From Polyangiaceae bacterium (lineage in GTDB: Bacteria; Myxococcota_A; Polyangia; Polyangiales; Polyangiaceae): 45,572 nt of DNA. The DNA lies in the NCBI GenBank assembly GCA_022842465.1, contig JALHPN010000049.1:1-45572 (forward strand), given 5' to 3'. The stretch's first letter is position 1. Each line of letters opens with the position of its first letter. The translations under genes and the position numbers were made by a program. The notes beneath the pieces were generated by a model that was not told where the DNA came from, ran no database searches, and saw nothing but the letters and a program-made list of their open reading frames with translations. Shown piece after piece: positions 7,996-15,686 of this stretch.

Positions 7996-8967
7996 ATGGA
8001 CCGCGTGAGGACGACACGATGGGGGGCGGCGGCGGCGGTGCTCCTCGCCGTCTCCGCGTGCCGGGAGGTGGACGCGCGGGTGAAGCCCGGCTCCGAGGGA
8101 CGCACGGCCACCGCGAGCGCGACCGCGACGGCGCCGACCAGCACGACCGCGACGGCGCCCCCGAAGGTCGGGACGAGCCCGCGCCCCGCGTACGGCTGGC
8201 CGAACCGCCGCGGGGAAGCGCTCGAGGAGCGGTTCCGTACGCCACCTTCGGGGTTCACGCGCAGCGCCGCTCCCGAGGGCTCGTTCGCCGCGTTCCTCCG
8301 CGGGATGCCCCTCGCGCCAGACGGTGAGAAGGTCGTCGACTTCCAGGGCGCGCCCCTCTATTCGGACGGGCGCCACGAGAACATCGCCGCGGTCTTCGAC
8401 ATCGACGTCGGCTCGCGCGATCTCCAGCAGTGCGCGGACGCGTACTACCGCCTCCACGCCGAGTGGAAGTACGCGACGGGGGCGCGGAAGGACATCTCGT
8501 ACAGATCCCTGTCCGGCGTCGCCATCCCGTACGCCCGCTACCTCGCCGGCGAGCGCGCGACGATGTCGGGCGGGGCGCTGAAGCTCCTCCCCTCCAGCGC
8601 GCCGCGGAAGGACGACCACGCGTTCTTCCGCACCTACCTCGACGACGTCTTCGCGTGGGCCTCCACGGGCTCGCTCGAGCGCGACGCGAAGAAGGTCCCC
8701 TTCGCGGAGCTCCAGGGCGGCGACGCGTTCGTGCTGACGGGGAGCCCCTTCGGTCACGCGGTGATCGTCCTCGACGTCGCGCGCGCGGACGACGGCTCGG
8801 GTCGCGTCGCGCTGCTGCTCGGCCAGAGCTACATGCCCGCCCAGAGCATGCACGTGCTCGGGCCGAGCCGCGCGAACGCGTGGTTCGTCGTCGATCCGAA
8901 GGACGAAGCGGTGACGACGCCGTTCTGGCGCCCCTTCCCGCTCACGTCGCTGAGGCGACTTCCCTGA
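7996..8967 (+). CDS. DUF4846 family lipoprotein
   Basis: ATG at 7996, 323 residues, with the ribosome-binding-like AGGATGAGAGG just upstream; an in-frame extension further 5' would run through the protease gene and is rejected. The signal peptide ends in a lipobox (AVSAC). A low-complexity Ala/Thr/Ser segment acts as spacer. The rest carries DUF4846 signatures: SFAAFLRGMPL, VFDIDVGSRDLQQCADAYYR, GHAVIVLDVA, and LGQSYMPAQSMHVL. The family is found in Bacteroidetes, Leptospira and myxobacteria and has no established function. The conserved GHAV and QSYMPAQ parts recall papain-like NlpC folds, but I cannot confirm a catalytic triad. It is probably co-transcribed with the protease. Confidence 0.85.
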   Translation: MDRVRTTRWGAAAAVLLAVSACREVDARVKPGSEGRTATASATATAPTSTTATAPPKVGTSPRPAYGWPNRRGEALEERFRTPPSGFTRSAAPEGSFAAFLRGMPLAPDGEKVVDFQGAPLYSDGRHENIAAVFDIDVGSRDLQQCADAYYRLHAEWKYATGARKDISYRSLSGVAIPYARYLAGERATMSGGALKLLPSSAPRKDDHAFFRTYLDDVFAWASTGSLERDAKKVPFAELQGGDAFVLTGSPFGHAVIVLDVARADDGSGRVALLLGQSYMPAQSMHVLGPSRANAWFVVDPKDEAVTTPFWRPFPLTSLRRLP

Positions 8968-8982
8968 CGACGCGGGCGCGGC

Positions 8983-8994
8983 GCCGACGTCGGC
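8983..8994. terminator. 12-bp perfect palindrome between convergent genes
   Basis: GCCGACGTCGGC lies in the 27-base gap between the stops of the DUF4846 gene and the DUF421 gene. It has no loop bases of its own. It may contribute to a two-way terminator, but no T-run is present on either side. Confidence 0.25.
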
Positions 8995-9744
8995 TCATGA
9001 CGTCCTGAGCTCCCCGGCTCCGAGGGGATCGCGACGCGCGCGCGTCCACTCTCGCGACGCGCAGCCGCACGCTGGAAGCGGCCGCACCTCGTCGGGCTGC
9101 ACGTGGAGCGCGCCGCAGCCCATGCAGGCGTACGTCGCCGGTCGAGCCGGAGCCTCGGCCTCGAACTGCTCGGGCGGGACGACGTCCCACGGCGGCACGA
9201 GCGGCAGTCCCAGCTCCACCTCGGCAGGCGGCCGCGCGAAGACGGCGAGCGTCCCGCTCTGCTCGAGGTAGGCGACCTTCACCTCGCCGAGCTGCGTGAT
9301 CCCGGCGCGGCGTAGCATCTCGAACATCTCCTCGCGGCCATAGTGCTCGCTCCGTAGCCGCGCGACGTCGATGCGCCCCTCCTTGACGAGGCACGCCGTC
9401 TTCCCCTCGACGAAGGACTCGAACTTCGGGCTCCGGTTCACGAGCACGATGACGAGCCGGTACATCGAGACGACGAGAGTGATGACGACCATCGCGTGCG
9501 AAAGCGGGACGTCCGGCTGGAACATCGGATCGCCGACCGCCGATCCGAGCCCGATGATGATCGTCACCTCGAAGAGAGACAGCTGCCCGACGGCTCGCTT
9601 GCCGACGATGCGGAGGAGCACGAGCGTGAAGGCGAAGATGAAGACCGTGCGGAACGCCACCTCGACGAGGAACAAGGGCGGCTCGTCGCCGACGAACATC
9701 CGCCGGACGTCGAACGGCCGCGTCGGGTCGGTCGTTCCGAGCAC
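8995..9744 (-). CDS. DUF421 (YetF-type) membrane protein with C-terminal zinc-ribbon-like tail
   Basis: The GTG start at 9744 is chosen because AGGAG lies about 5 bases upstream; an ATG at 9699 is the alternative. 249 residues. Three hydrophobic helices lie between residues 23 and 105, with the YetF signature RIVGKRAVGQLSLFE. The cytoplasmic YetF domain follows (FESFVEGKTACLVKEGRI, then AYLEQSGTLAVF). The last 45 residues are not typical of the family. They hold Cys207 and Cys210 (CMGC), then Cys226 and Cys228 (CGC), spaced as a small zinc ribbon. The gene starts 8 bases after the stop of the histidine kinase and is probably in the same operon. The function of YetF proteins is not settled. 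Confidence 0.85.
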   Translation of the reverse strand: MLGTTDPTRPFDVRRMFVGDEPPLFLVEVAFRTVFIFAFTLVLLRIVGKRAVGQLSLFEVTIIIGLGSAVGDPMFQPDVPLSHAMVVITLVVSMYRLVIVLVNRSPKFESFVEGKTACLVKEGRIDVARLRSEHYGREEMFEMLRRAGITQLGEVKVAYLEQSGTLAVFARPPAEVELGLPLVPPWDVVPPEQFEAEAPARPATYACMGCGALHVQPDEVRPLPACGCASREWTRARRDPLGAGELRTS

Positions 9745-9752
9745 GCGGCTCC

Positions 9753-11045
9753 TCAGGGGACCGGGAACGCGAGGACGAAGCGCGTCCCGCCGCTCGCGCG
9801 CCGCTCGACGTGGATGTCGCCCTCGTGCCCGTCGACGATGTTCTTCACGATCGAGAGCCCGAGCCCCGTGCCCCGCCCGTCCGCCTTCGTCGTGAAGAAC
9901 GGCGTGAAGATCTGCGCCTGGTGATCGAGCGGTATCCCGTGACCGTTGTCCTCGACGGTCACCTCGATCGTGCGTGCGTCGGCGGACACGCGCGTCGAGA
10001 CGACGAGCTCGCCCCCGGAATCCGGCATCGCGTGACACGCGTTGGTGAAGAGATTGACGAAGACCTGGGCGAGCTGCTCGGGCATGCCGCGGACGGGCGG
10101 GATGGCGTCGGCGTAGGCCCGCTCCACCTTCGCGCCGTGCTCCGCGAGGACGTGCTCGCAGAACGCCAGGGCCTGATCGATGACGTTGTGGATCGCGACC
10201 GGCACCGGCACCTCCGAGGAGGGGCGCGCGTACGCGACGAGGTCGCGCGTGAAGCGCAGGATCCGGCTCGCCGACTCGCCGATCCGACGGAGACGCTCGA
10301 CGCTGTCGGGCTCGCCCTGCGGGCCAGCCTTGCGGAGGAGCCAGTCGGTATAGGCCACGATCGAGGTGAGCGGATTGTTCAGCTCGTGGACGACGCCGGC
10401 CGCGATCTGGCCGAGGCTCGCGAGCTTCTCCGCCTGCACCATGTGCGAGTTGAGCGCCCGGAGATCGCGCGCGTCGCTCGTCGCCTTCGCGTGCATGCCG
10501 GCGAGCGCGAGGCCGTGGCCGAGGACCAGCCCGGCGCGCTGGGCGACGTGCATGAGCGCCGAATCGTCGTCGTCGAGGCGCGGGTCGTCGCTCGCGAAGT
10601 GTAACGTGGACCCCTGCGGCCCCGCCGAGATGACGCGCTCGTAGGCGTACGCGGGAAAGAGCCGCGTCGGATCGGGCGGGCCCACGCGATGCTCCTCGCC
10701 GTGCGGCAGCGACTTGAACACGCGCTGCTCGATCGGCCCGAGTGACGGTCCGCTGGCCGGCGGAGGAGCTGGCACGAGGCAGGCGCCTACGGCGCACTCC
10801 TGGAAGATGTCCCCGAGCGCACGCACCGTGTACTCGACGACCGCCACCTCGCCGTCGGCGACGGGGAGGTTGCACGTCGCGACGAGCAACCTATCGAGCG
10901 ACGACGCGTCCACCCCGACGACCTGCGTCTTGGACACTCTGGCCTCCCGGCTGACGGGCACGGACGACACCGTCACCCGCTCGTACGTCTCGCTCTCGGG
11001 AATCCGCGAGCCTGACGCCGACGACGTCACGTCCTCTCGCGTCAT
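9753..11045 (-). CDS. Sensor histidine kinase (GAF-like, HisKA, HATPase_c)
   Basis: 430 residues, with ATG at 11045 overlapping the upstream stop by 4 bases (ATGA). The longer open frame upstream is antisense or shadow to the next gene. No membrane segment is seen, so it is a soluble kinase. Residues 50-185 look like a GAF-type input domain. HisKA has His220 in AAGVVHELNNPLTSIV. HATPase_c has the N box with Asn335 (LFTNACHAM), DNGHGIP at 366-372, and the G2 box GRGTGLGLSIVKNIV at 391-405. All catalytic boxes are intact. It has no receiver domain of its own. The overlapping upstream gene has a receiver but no ATPase domain, so the two probably form one phosphorelay. Confidence 0.93.
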   Translation of the reverse strand: MTREDVTSSASGSRIPESETYERVTVSSVPVSREARVSKTQVVGVDASSLDRLLVATCNLPVADGEVAVVEYTVRALGDIFQECAVGACLVPAPPPASGPSLGPIEQRVFKSLPHGEEHRVGPPDPTRLFPAYAYERVISAGPQGSTLHFASDDPRLDDDDSALMHVAQRAGLVLGHGLALAGMHAKATSDARDLRALNSHMVQAEKLASLGQIAAGVVHELNNPLTSIVAYTDWLLRKAGPQGEPDSVERLRRIGESASRILRFTRDLVAYARPSSEVPVPVAIHNVIDQALAFCEHVLAEHGAKVERAYADAIPPVRGMPEQLAQVFVNLFTNACHAMPDSGGELVVSTRVSADARTIEVTVEDNGHGIPLDHQAQIFTPFFTTKADGRGTGLGLSIVKNIVDGHEGDIHVERRASGGTRFVLAFPVP

Positions 11046-13063
11046 CGGTTGCTCCTCGGCGCGGCCGGGATCTCTTCGCTCGCGCGATCGAGGTCCAGGA
11101 TCTTCTGCGTGCCCACGTAGCTCTTCGTCTCGTACTTCGTGATCTTGCCGATCTTGCGCACGATCTCCGCCATCCGGTCGGCCTCTCCTTCGATCACTTC
11201 GGCAGCGGCCGACGCCTGCGAGCTGGGCGTGAGGAGTCGGCGGAGGAGCGTCGCGTAGTTGCGGACGCTCGTGAGTGGTTGGTTCAGCTCGTGTGCGGCC
11301 GCCCCCGCGAGCTCGGCGACGATCGCCTGCCGCTCCTGCGCGAGGAGCTGCTCCTGCGCCTGCTGGAGGCGCTGCTCCATACGCATCTTCTCGCGGAGGT
11401 CGGTGAAGATCCCGACGCTGCCGACCGCCGTCTCGCCCTCGTAGATGAGGGCGCCGGAGAAGTTCACCGGGAGGTGCTCTCCCTGCCCGTCGACGATCTC
11501 CGTCTTGAGCCCCTCGATGCGACCGCCGCCGGCGCGGATCATGCGCATGATCTTCTGCGCGGTGCCCGGGGGGTAGAGCGAGCGCGCGTCGGTCCCGAGG
11601 ACTTCGTGCGCGGGCTTGCCGTAGATGCGCTCGGCGGCGCGGTTGAAGAGGACGACCCGCCCGCGGAGGTCGGCGCTGATGACCGCGTCGACGGACGAGT
11701 CGATGACGCGCTGGAGGAAGTCCTTCGTCTTGACGAGCTCCGCCTCCACCTCGCGCTGGCGCGTGACGTCGCGGAAGCTGCAGAGGACGGCGCCTTCCTC
11801 GCGGAGGACGCTCGCGAAGTTCACGTTCACGATCACCGCGCGGCGGTCCGCGGTCGCGAGCCGGATGTCCACGTCCTTCGGGAACTCGCCCTTCGAGAAG
11901 CCGGCGCGGAGCTCCTGCGCGAGGGGGCGCTGGTCGCCCGCGAAGATGTCGCCGAGGAGACGGCCTGCGAGGTCCCGCTCGGTGTACCCCGTGATCTCGC
12001 GCGCCTTGGGGTTCGAGAAGAGGAGGCGCCCCTCGGCGTCGATGACGACGATGCCGTCGGCGGAGCTCTCCCAGAAGTCCGCGTAGCGCTGGAGCGAGCG
12101 CATGCGGCGCTCCGCTTCGAAGCGCGCGACGGTGACCTGCTGGGTCTGATCGCGGAGAGACTGGAGGACGCGCGCGTTGCGTAGCGCGATCGCCATCGCC
12201 GACGCTATCGTCTGGCAGAGGCCGATCTCCCGCCCCGACACGACGCCTCGACGGCGCGAGCGGAGGAAGAGGACGCCGAGGGGACGGCCCTCGTAGAGGA
12301 TCGGCAGGATCGCGAGCGAGGCGAAGTTCGGACTCCCCTGCCCCGACGTCCGGAGCAGCTCGAGGAGCGGGTGCTTCGCCGCGTCCTCGACGACGAGAGG
12401 CTCGCCGTTCGCGAGCACTTGCTGGATCTCGGGGTACTTCGCGAGGTCGATCGGCAGATCGCGGAGCTGCTCGTCGTCGGACGCAGCGACGACATAGCCG
12501 ATGTTCTCCGCCTCGCGGACGAGGACGATCGAGACGCGCTCGACCTTCGCGACCTCCGCGATGCGCTGGACGACCGTGAAGAGGATGCCGCGGAAATCGA
12601 GGTTCGACGCGAGCGCCTGGGTCAGCTCGAGGACGACCTGCGCGTCCTTCTCCTTCCGCGCGAGAGCGTCCATCGCCTGGCGGAGCCGCAGCTGACCACG
12701 AACGCGCGCCACGAGCTCGACGGGCTTGAAGGGCTTCCTGACGAAGTCGTCCGCCCCCGCTTCGAAGGCCTTCGCGATCTCGTCCTCTCCCTCGAGGGCG
12801 GTGAGCACCACGATCGGCAGGTCCTTCGTCTCGGGACGCGCGCGCAGGATGCGGAGGACCTGATAGCCGTCCGGCTGCGGCATGACGAGGTCGAGGAGCA
12901 CGATCGACGGGCTCACGTGCTCGAGCTGTGCGAGCGCCTCCGCTCCGGAGGCCACCGCGATGTGGTCCAGCTGCGCTCCCGCGAGCGCTTGACCGAGGAC
13001 ATGGCGGCTCACCATGTCGTCGTCGACGACCAGCACGGGTCCGACGCTCACGAGGTCGAGCAT
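11042..13063 (-). CDS. REC-GAF-PAS-PAS-HisKA signalling protein lacking an ATPase domain
   Basis: ATG at 13063, 673 residues. An N-terminal receiver has Asp14, Asp15, phospho-acceptor Asp58 (VLLDLVMPQPDGY) and Lys110 (VRKPF). A GAF domain spans about 145-300. Two PAS domains follow, at about 325-435 (ADGIVVIDAEGRLLFSNPKA) and 448-560 (SVDAVISADLRGRVVLFNRA). A short coiled coil leads to HisKA with His591 in AAAHELNQPLTSVRNY. Only 82 residues follow, ending EETPAA-like in a polar tail, and they hold no N, G1 or G2 box. The protein therefore cannot autophosphorylate. It overlaps the complete kinase downstream by 4 bases, which suggests that kinase phosphorylates it in trans. The stop is a clean TGA and I see no sign of a frameshift into a lost ATPase domain. 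Confidence 0.9.
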   Translation of the reverse strand: MLDLVSVGPVLVVDDDMVSRHVLGQALAGAQLDHIAVASGAEALAQLEHVSPSIVLLDLVMPQPDGYQVLRILRARPETKDLPIVVLTALEGEDEIAKAFEAGADDFVRKPFKPVELVARVRGQLRLRQAMDALARKEKDAQVVLELTQALASNLDFRGILFTVVQRIAEVAKVERVSIVLVREAENIGYVVAASDDEQLRDLPIDLAKYPEIQQVLANGEPLVVEDAAKHPLLELLRTSGQGSPNFASLAILPILYEGRPLGVLFLRSRRRGVVSGREIGLCQTIASAMAIALRNARVLQSLRDQTQQVTVARFEAERRMRSLQRYADFWESSADGIVVIDAEGRLLFSNPKAREITGYTERDLAGRLLGDIFAGDQRPLAQELRAGFSKGEFPKDVDIRLATADRRAVIVNVNFASVLREEGAVLCSFRDVTRQREVEAELVKTKDFLQRVIDSSVDAVISADLRGRVVLFNRAAERIYGKPAHEVLGTDARSLYPPGTAQKIMRMIRAGGGRIEGLKTEIVDGQGEHLPVNFSGALIYEGETAVGSVGIFTDLREKMRMEQRLQQAQEQLLAQERQAIVAELAGAAAHELNQPLTSVRNYATLLRRLLTPSSQASAAAEVIEGEADRMAEIVRKIGKITKYETKSYVGTQKILDLDRASEEIPAAPRSNR

Positions 13064-13132
13064 ATCGGTTCGTGGAACATCGTGCCAGCTCCGCCTCGAC
13101 CGACAGTCGTCGTCGGCGCGCGCCGCGTGGGT

Positions 13133-13138
13133 TACGAT
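13133..13138 (+). promoter_or_regulatory. Possible -10 box for the V4R operon
   Basis: TACGAT fits TAnnnT and lies 25 bases before the ATG at 13164, within the 100-base divergent gap to the REC-GAF-PAS gene. No good -35 is visible. A purine-rich ribosome binding stretch (GGGGGGAGGGA, ending at 13160) precedes the start codon. Confidence 0.3.
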
Positions 13139-13163
13139 CGCGCGGGTCCGGGGGGAGGGATCG

Positions 13164-13655
13164 ATGGACATCCGGTTCGACAAGGCGCGCAACGCCGCGC
13201 ACCTCGGTGGCGAAGCGCTCGTCTTCCACTGCCACTACTACAACTGTACCCTGCAGGCAGCGCTCGAGGACGGCCTCGGCGAGGCGGCGCAGGCGCTCCA
13301 GGTGCGCGCGGCGGCGGACGTCGTCACGAGCCAGCTTCGCGCGCTCGCCCCTGACGGCGGGAGCGGCGTCCGCGAGCTCGCGCAGAGGCTGTTCTCGACG
13401 CTCGGCTTCGGCGCGATCGAGCTCGGCCGAGGAGAGTCCCGCGTCGTCCCGCTGCGCGGCTCGCACTACGGCCTCGGCTGGCTCGCGATCCGAGGTCAGG
13501 CGAAGGGCCCCGTCTGTCACTTCGCCGTCGGGTTCGTGCAGGCAGCCGTCGCCGTCGCCGAGGGTCTCCCGCTCGACGCCGTCGCGGCGCGGGAGTCGGC
13601 CTGTGTCGCGTGCGGCGCCGAAGGCTGCACGATCGAGATCGAGGTGACGCGATGA
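13164..13655 (+). CDS. V4R-type (4-vinyl reductase-like) domain protein, first of a pair
   Basis: 163 residues, with ATG at 13164 behind a strong Gly/Ala-rich ribosome binding site. The C-terminal Cys cluster CVACGAEGCTIEIE is typical of the V4R domain, which occurs in BchJ-like proteins and in the sensing domains of XylR/DmpR-type regulators. There it binds a metal or small ligand. The N-terminus has FHCHYYNCTL, and a CH pair occurs in PVCHFAVGF. No DNA-binding or enzymatic domain is attached, so it is a stand-alone V4R protein. It is a diverged paralogue of the next gene: both share a CHYxxxxN-type start, a GWLA segment and the C-terminal Cys pattern. It is the first of five genes with 4-base overlaps. 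Function is unknown; small-molecule or metal sensing is inference. Confidence 0.75.
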   Translation: MDIRFDKARNAAHLGGEALVFHCHYYNCTLQAALEDGLGEAAQALQVRAAADVVTSQLRALAPDGGSGVRELAQRLFSTLGFGAIELGRGESRVVPLRGSHYGLGWLAIRGQAKGPVCHFAVGFVQAAVAVAEGLPLDAVAARESACVACGAEGCTIEIEVTR

Positions 13656-14305
13656 TCGACGAGGGAACGATCGTCGACGCGGTCCGGAGCCTCTCCCTCG
13701 TCGGCAACGAGGAGGGGCTCATCCCCGCCTTCGGCCTCTACCTGACGTGCCACTACGCCTCGTACTACAACCGGATCTCGTTCGCGTACCTCCGCGACGC
13801 CGAGCAGCGCGGAGAGGCGAACGTCACGGTGGCGCGCGAGCGCCTCGTCGAGGCCGGCCACGTCTGCGCGTTCAACACCTTCGGCGGCATCATGCTGTCG
13901 CAGGAGTGGGATGCGGTCGTCGCGCCGATGCTGGAGTCGCGCGAGGACTGGATCCGCGGGATCGTCGCCGTCGTGAACGCGCTCGGCTGGGGGCGCTGGT
14001 CGGTGGAGCGGCTCGTCGCCGGGGAAGAGCTCACCGTGAGCGTGAGCGGCAGCTACGAGTCGAACGGCTGGCTCGCCGACCACCCCGTTCGACCGAAGGA
14101 GTCCGGCGGCGTCTGCTGCCTCGTGACGGGCGGCGTCGCCGGCCTGATGAACCTCCTCTACCACGGTGACATCACGAAGCGTCCGTCGCTCGATCCGTCC
14201 TACTACGCGAAGCTCTTCACGCCCCCGGGGCGCTTCGTGGCGACCGAGATCGAGTGCCGTGCGGCGGGCGCCGAGGCCTGCCGCGTGGTGGCGAGGCGCT
14301 CGTGA
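13652..14305 (+). CDS. V4R/XylR_N-like domain protein, second of a pair
   Basis: 217 residues; ATG at 13652 overlaps the previous stop (ATGA). The C-terminus, FVATEIECRAAGAEACRVV, closely follows the V4R/XylR_N pattern (EIECRxxGxxxCRxV). In DmpR-type regulators this region helps coordinate zinc in the ligand-binding domain. The N-terminal part has LTCHYASYYNR, parallel to the first V4R gene, and the middle has SGSYESNGWLA and VCCLVTGGVAG, again parallel. It is longer by about 50 residues, mainly between residues 45 and 100. No effector domain is attached. A heterodimer with the first gene product is a reasonable inference from the coupling and the paralogy. Confidence 0.75.
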   Translation: MIDEGTIVDAVRSLSLVGNEEGLIPAFGLYLTCHYASYYNRISFAYLRDAEQRGEANVTVARERLVEAGHVCAFNTFGGIMLSQEWDAVVAPMLESREDWIRGIVAVVNALGWGRWSVERLVAGEELTVSVSGSYESNGWLADHPVRPKESGGVCCLVTGGVAGLMNLLYHGDITKRPSLDPSYYAKLFTPPGRFVATEIECRAAGAEACRVVARRS

Positions 14306-14598
14306 GCGCACGCGCGCGCGTCCTCCGTGACTGCCTCGGCGGCGATCGCATCGTGGAGGTCGAGCTGCCGCGCCCCGTGCTGCTGGGCGATCTCGACCGC
14401 GTGCGCGGCGTCGGCCGGCGGGAGGTGCTCTCGTCGCTCCCGCGCGCCTTCTTCCGACTCGACGTCCCCGGCCGCTTCCTGCTCACCGGCATCGTGGGCG
14501 ACCCTCGCGTGCGCTTCACCGTGCGCCTCGCGATGCGCGAGCGCGCGACGGAGGTGGCGCTCGAGGAAGTGGACCACCTCCTCGAAGGGGCCGCGTGA
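14302..14598 (+). CDS. Small protein of unknown function in the V4R operon
   Basis: 98 residues; the GTG at 14302 overlaps the previous stop (GTGA), which fixes the start and argues that the frame is real. The middle is predicted beta-rich (FFRLDVPGRFLLTGIVGDPR, then VRFTVRL), and an acidic helix closes it (EVALEEVDHLLEG). There is one Cys (residue 11) and no membrane segment or signal peptide. I recognise no family. Its position between V4R proteins and a cysteine-desulfurase-like enzyme suggests a small partner or acceptor protein, but it lacks the Cys set expected of an IscU- or SufE-type acceptor. Confidence 0.65.
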   Translation: MSARARVLRDCLGGDRIVEVELPRPVLLGDLDRVRGVGRREVLSSLPRAFFRLDVPGRFLLTGIVGDPRVRFTVRLAMRERATEVALEEVDHLLEGAA

Positions 14599-15686
14599 CG
14601 CCGCCCGTGCACCTCGACCACGCGGCGACGAGCCTCCCCCGGCTGCCGGCGGCGCTGGAGGCGGCCTTCGCCGCTGCCGACCTCCCCTCGCCGAGCCGCG
14701 GGCTCGGGTCGGGCCCGGTCGCGAGCGCGGAGCTCGTCCTCCGCGCTCGACTGCGCGTCGCGTCGCTCGTGAAGGGCTCGTGGACGTGCGTGTTCACCTC
14801 GGGCGCGACCGCCAGCCTGAACGCCGCCGTCGCCGGCCTCACCGGCGGGCGCGAGGCCGTCGTCGCGCTCGACCCGCTCGCGCACAACGCGACGAGCCGC
14901 GCGGTCGCGAGGCACGCGGCGGAGGTCTGGGTCCTCCCCCACGACGAGCACGGGCTCGTGGACGTGGCGCGGGCCGCGCGCGAGTGGCCCTCGGCGGTCT
15001 CACTGGTGGTCGTGACCCACGGCTCGAACGTCACCGGGGCGCTGCAGCCGGTCGCCGCGCTCGCAGAGGTCGCGAAGAAGCGCGGCGCACGCGTGATCGT
15101 CGACGCCGCCCAGACGGCCGGGCTCGCGGGAGTCCTCGATCTCGGCGAGGTCGACGCCGTCGCGTTCTCGGCCCACAAGGCGCTCGCCGCGCTGCCCGGC
15201 TCCGGCGCGCTCCTCGTCGCCGAGCCGTCCGCGTTCGAGCCGCTCGTCGTCGGCGGCACCGGGTCCGACGCCGAGGGCGACGAGATGCCCCCGGCCGGCG
15301 CGGAGCGGCACGAGGCCGGCACCCCGAACCTCCCCGGCATCGCCGCCATGAGCGCGGCGGCGGGACACGCGCTCTCCCGTCCGATCGATCCGTCCGCGGC
15401 GACGGCCGCGCTCCGCGAGGCGATCGAAGGCGCGGGCGCCCACGTCGTCGGACGACCCGAGATCCCGGTCGTGAGCTTCGTGGTCCCCGGTCGTGGTCCC
15501 GGCGAGGTCGAGGAGATGCTCGACCGCGTGTGGAACATCCGTGTGCGCGCCGGCCTGCACTGTGCTCCGCGAGCGCATGCCGCGCTCGGCACGACGGGCA
15601 CGGTGCGAGCCTCGAGCGGGAGGAGCACGGCGGCCTCCGACCTGTTACTCCTTCGATCGGCGCTCGAGGAGCTCGCGAAGCGATGA
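14595..15686 (+). CDS. Cysteine desulfurase-like class V aminotransferase
   Basis: 363 residues; GTG at 14595 overlaps the previous stop (GTGA). It is a PLP enzyme of the NifS/SufS/CsdA type. His142 (THGSNVTG), Asp170 and Gln173 (DAAQTAG) and the Schiff-base Lys195 (FSAHKAL) are all present. The persulfide-forming Cys is Cys323 in AGLHCAPRAH, followed by the GTVRASSG loop that binds the PLP phosphate of the partner subunit. It is shorter than SufS (about 405 residues). No IscU, SufB or SufE gene lies nearby. A specialised sulfur transfer or desulfuration role in this operon is inference. A non-desulfurase class V lyase is possible, but the Cys loop favours desulfurase. Confidence 0.85.
   Translation: MTPPVHLDHAATSLPRLPAALEAAFAAADLPSPSRGLGSGPVASAELVLRARLRVASLVKGSWTCVFTSGATASLNAAVAGLTGGREAVVALDPLAHNATSRAVARHAAEVWVLPHDEHGLVDVARAAREWPSAVSLVVVTHGSNVTGALQPVAALAEVAKKRGARVIVDAAQTAGLAGVLDLGEVDAVAFSAHKALAALPGSGALLVAEPSAFEPLVVGGTGSDAEGDEMPPAGAERHEAGTPNLPGIAAMSAAAGHALSRPIDPSAATAALREAIEGAGAHVVGRPEIPVVSFVVPGRGPGEVEEMLDRVWNIRVRAGLHCAPRAHAALGTTGTVRASSGRSTAASDLLLLRSALEELAKR

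Noticed and set aside
11042..11300. Frameshifted ATPase domain at the end of the REC-GAF-PAS-HisKA gene
   Set aside because: Other frames in this stretch show no N, G1 or G2 box, and the next gene has its own complete HisKA and ATPase domains, so no lost domain is hidden here.
9753..13520. Single minus-strand protein of 1,255 residues covering the kinase region
   Set aside because: Only its last 430 residues are kinase sequence. The part upstream of 11045 is a shadow of the REC-GAF-PAS gene, which has the proper domains in another frame.
13164..14305. Bacteriochlorophyll synthesis (BchJ) role for the V4R proteins
   Set aside because: No other pigment synthesis gene is near, and the V4R domain occurs in many non-photosynthetic sensors.
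14595..15686. IscS/SufS housekeeping assignment
   Set aside because: No iscU, sufBCD, sufE or iscR gene accompanies it and the protein is about 40 residues short, so a gene symbol is not justified.
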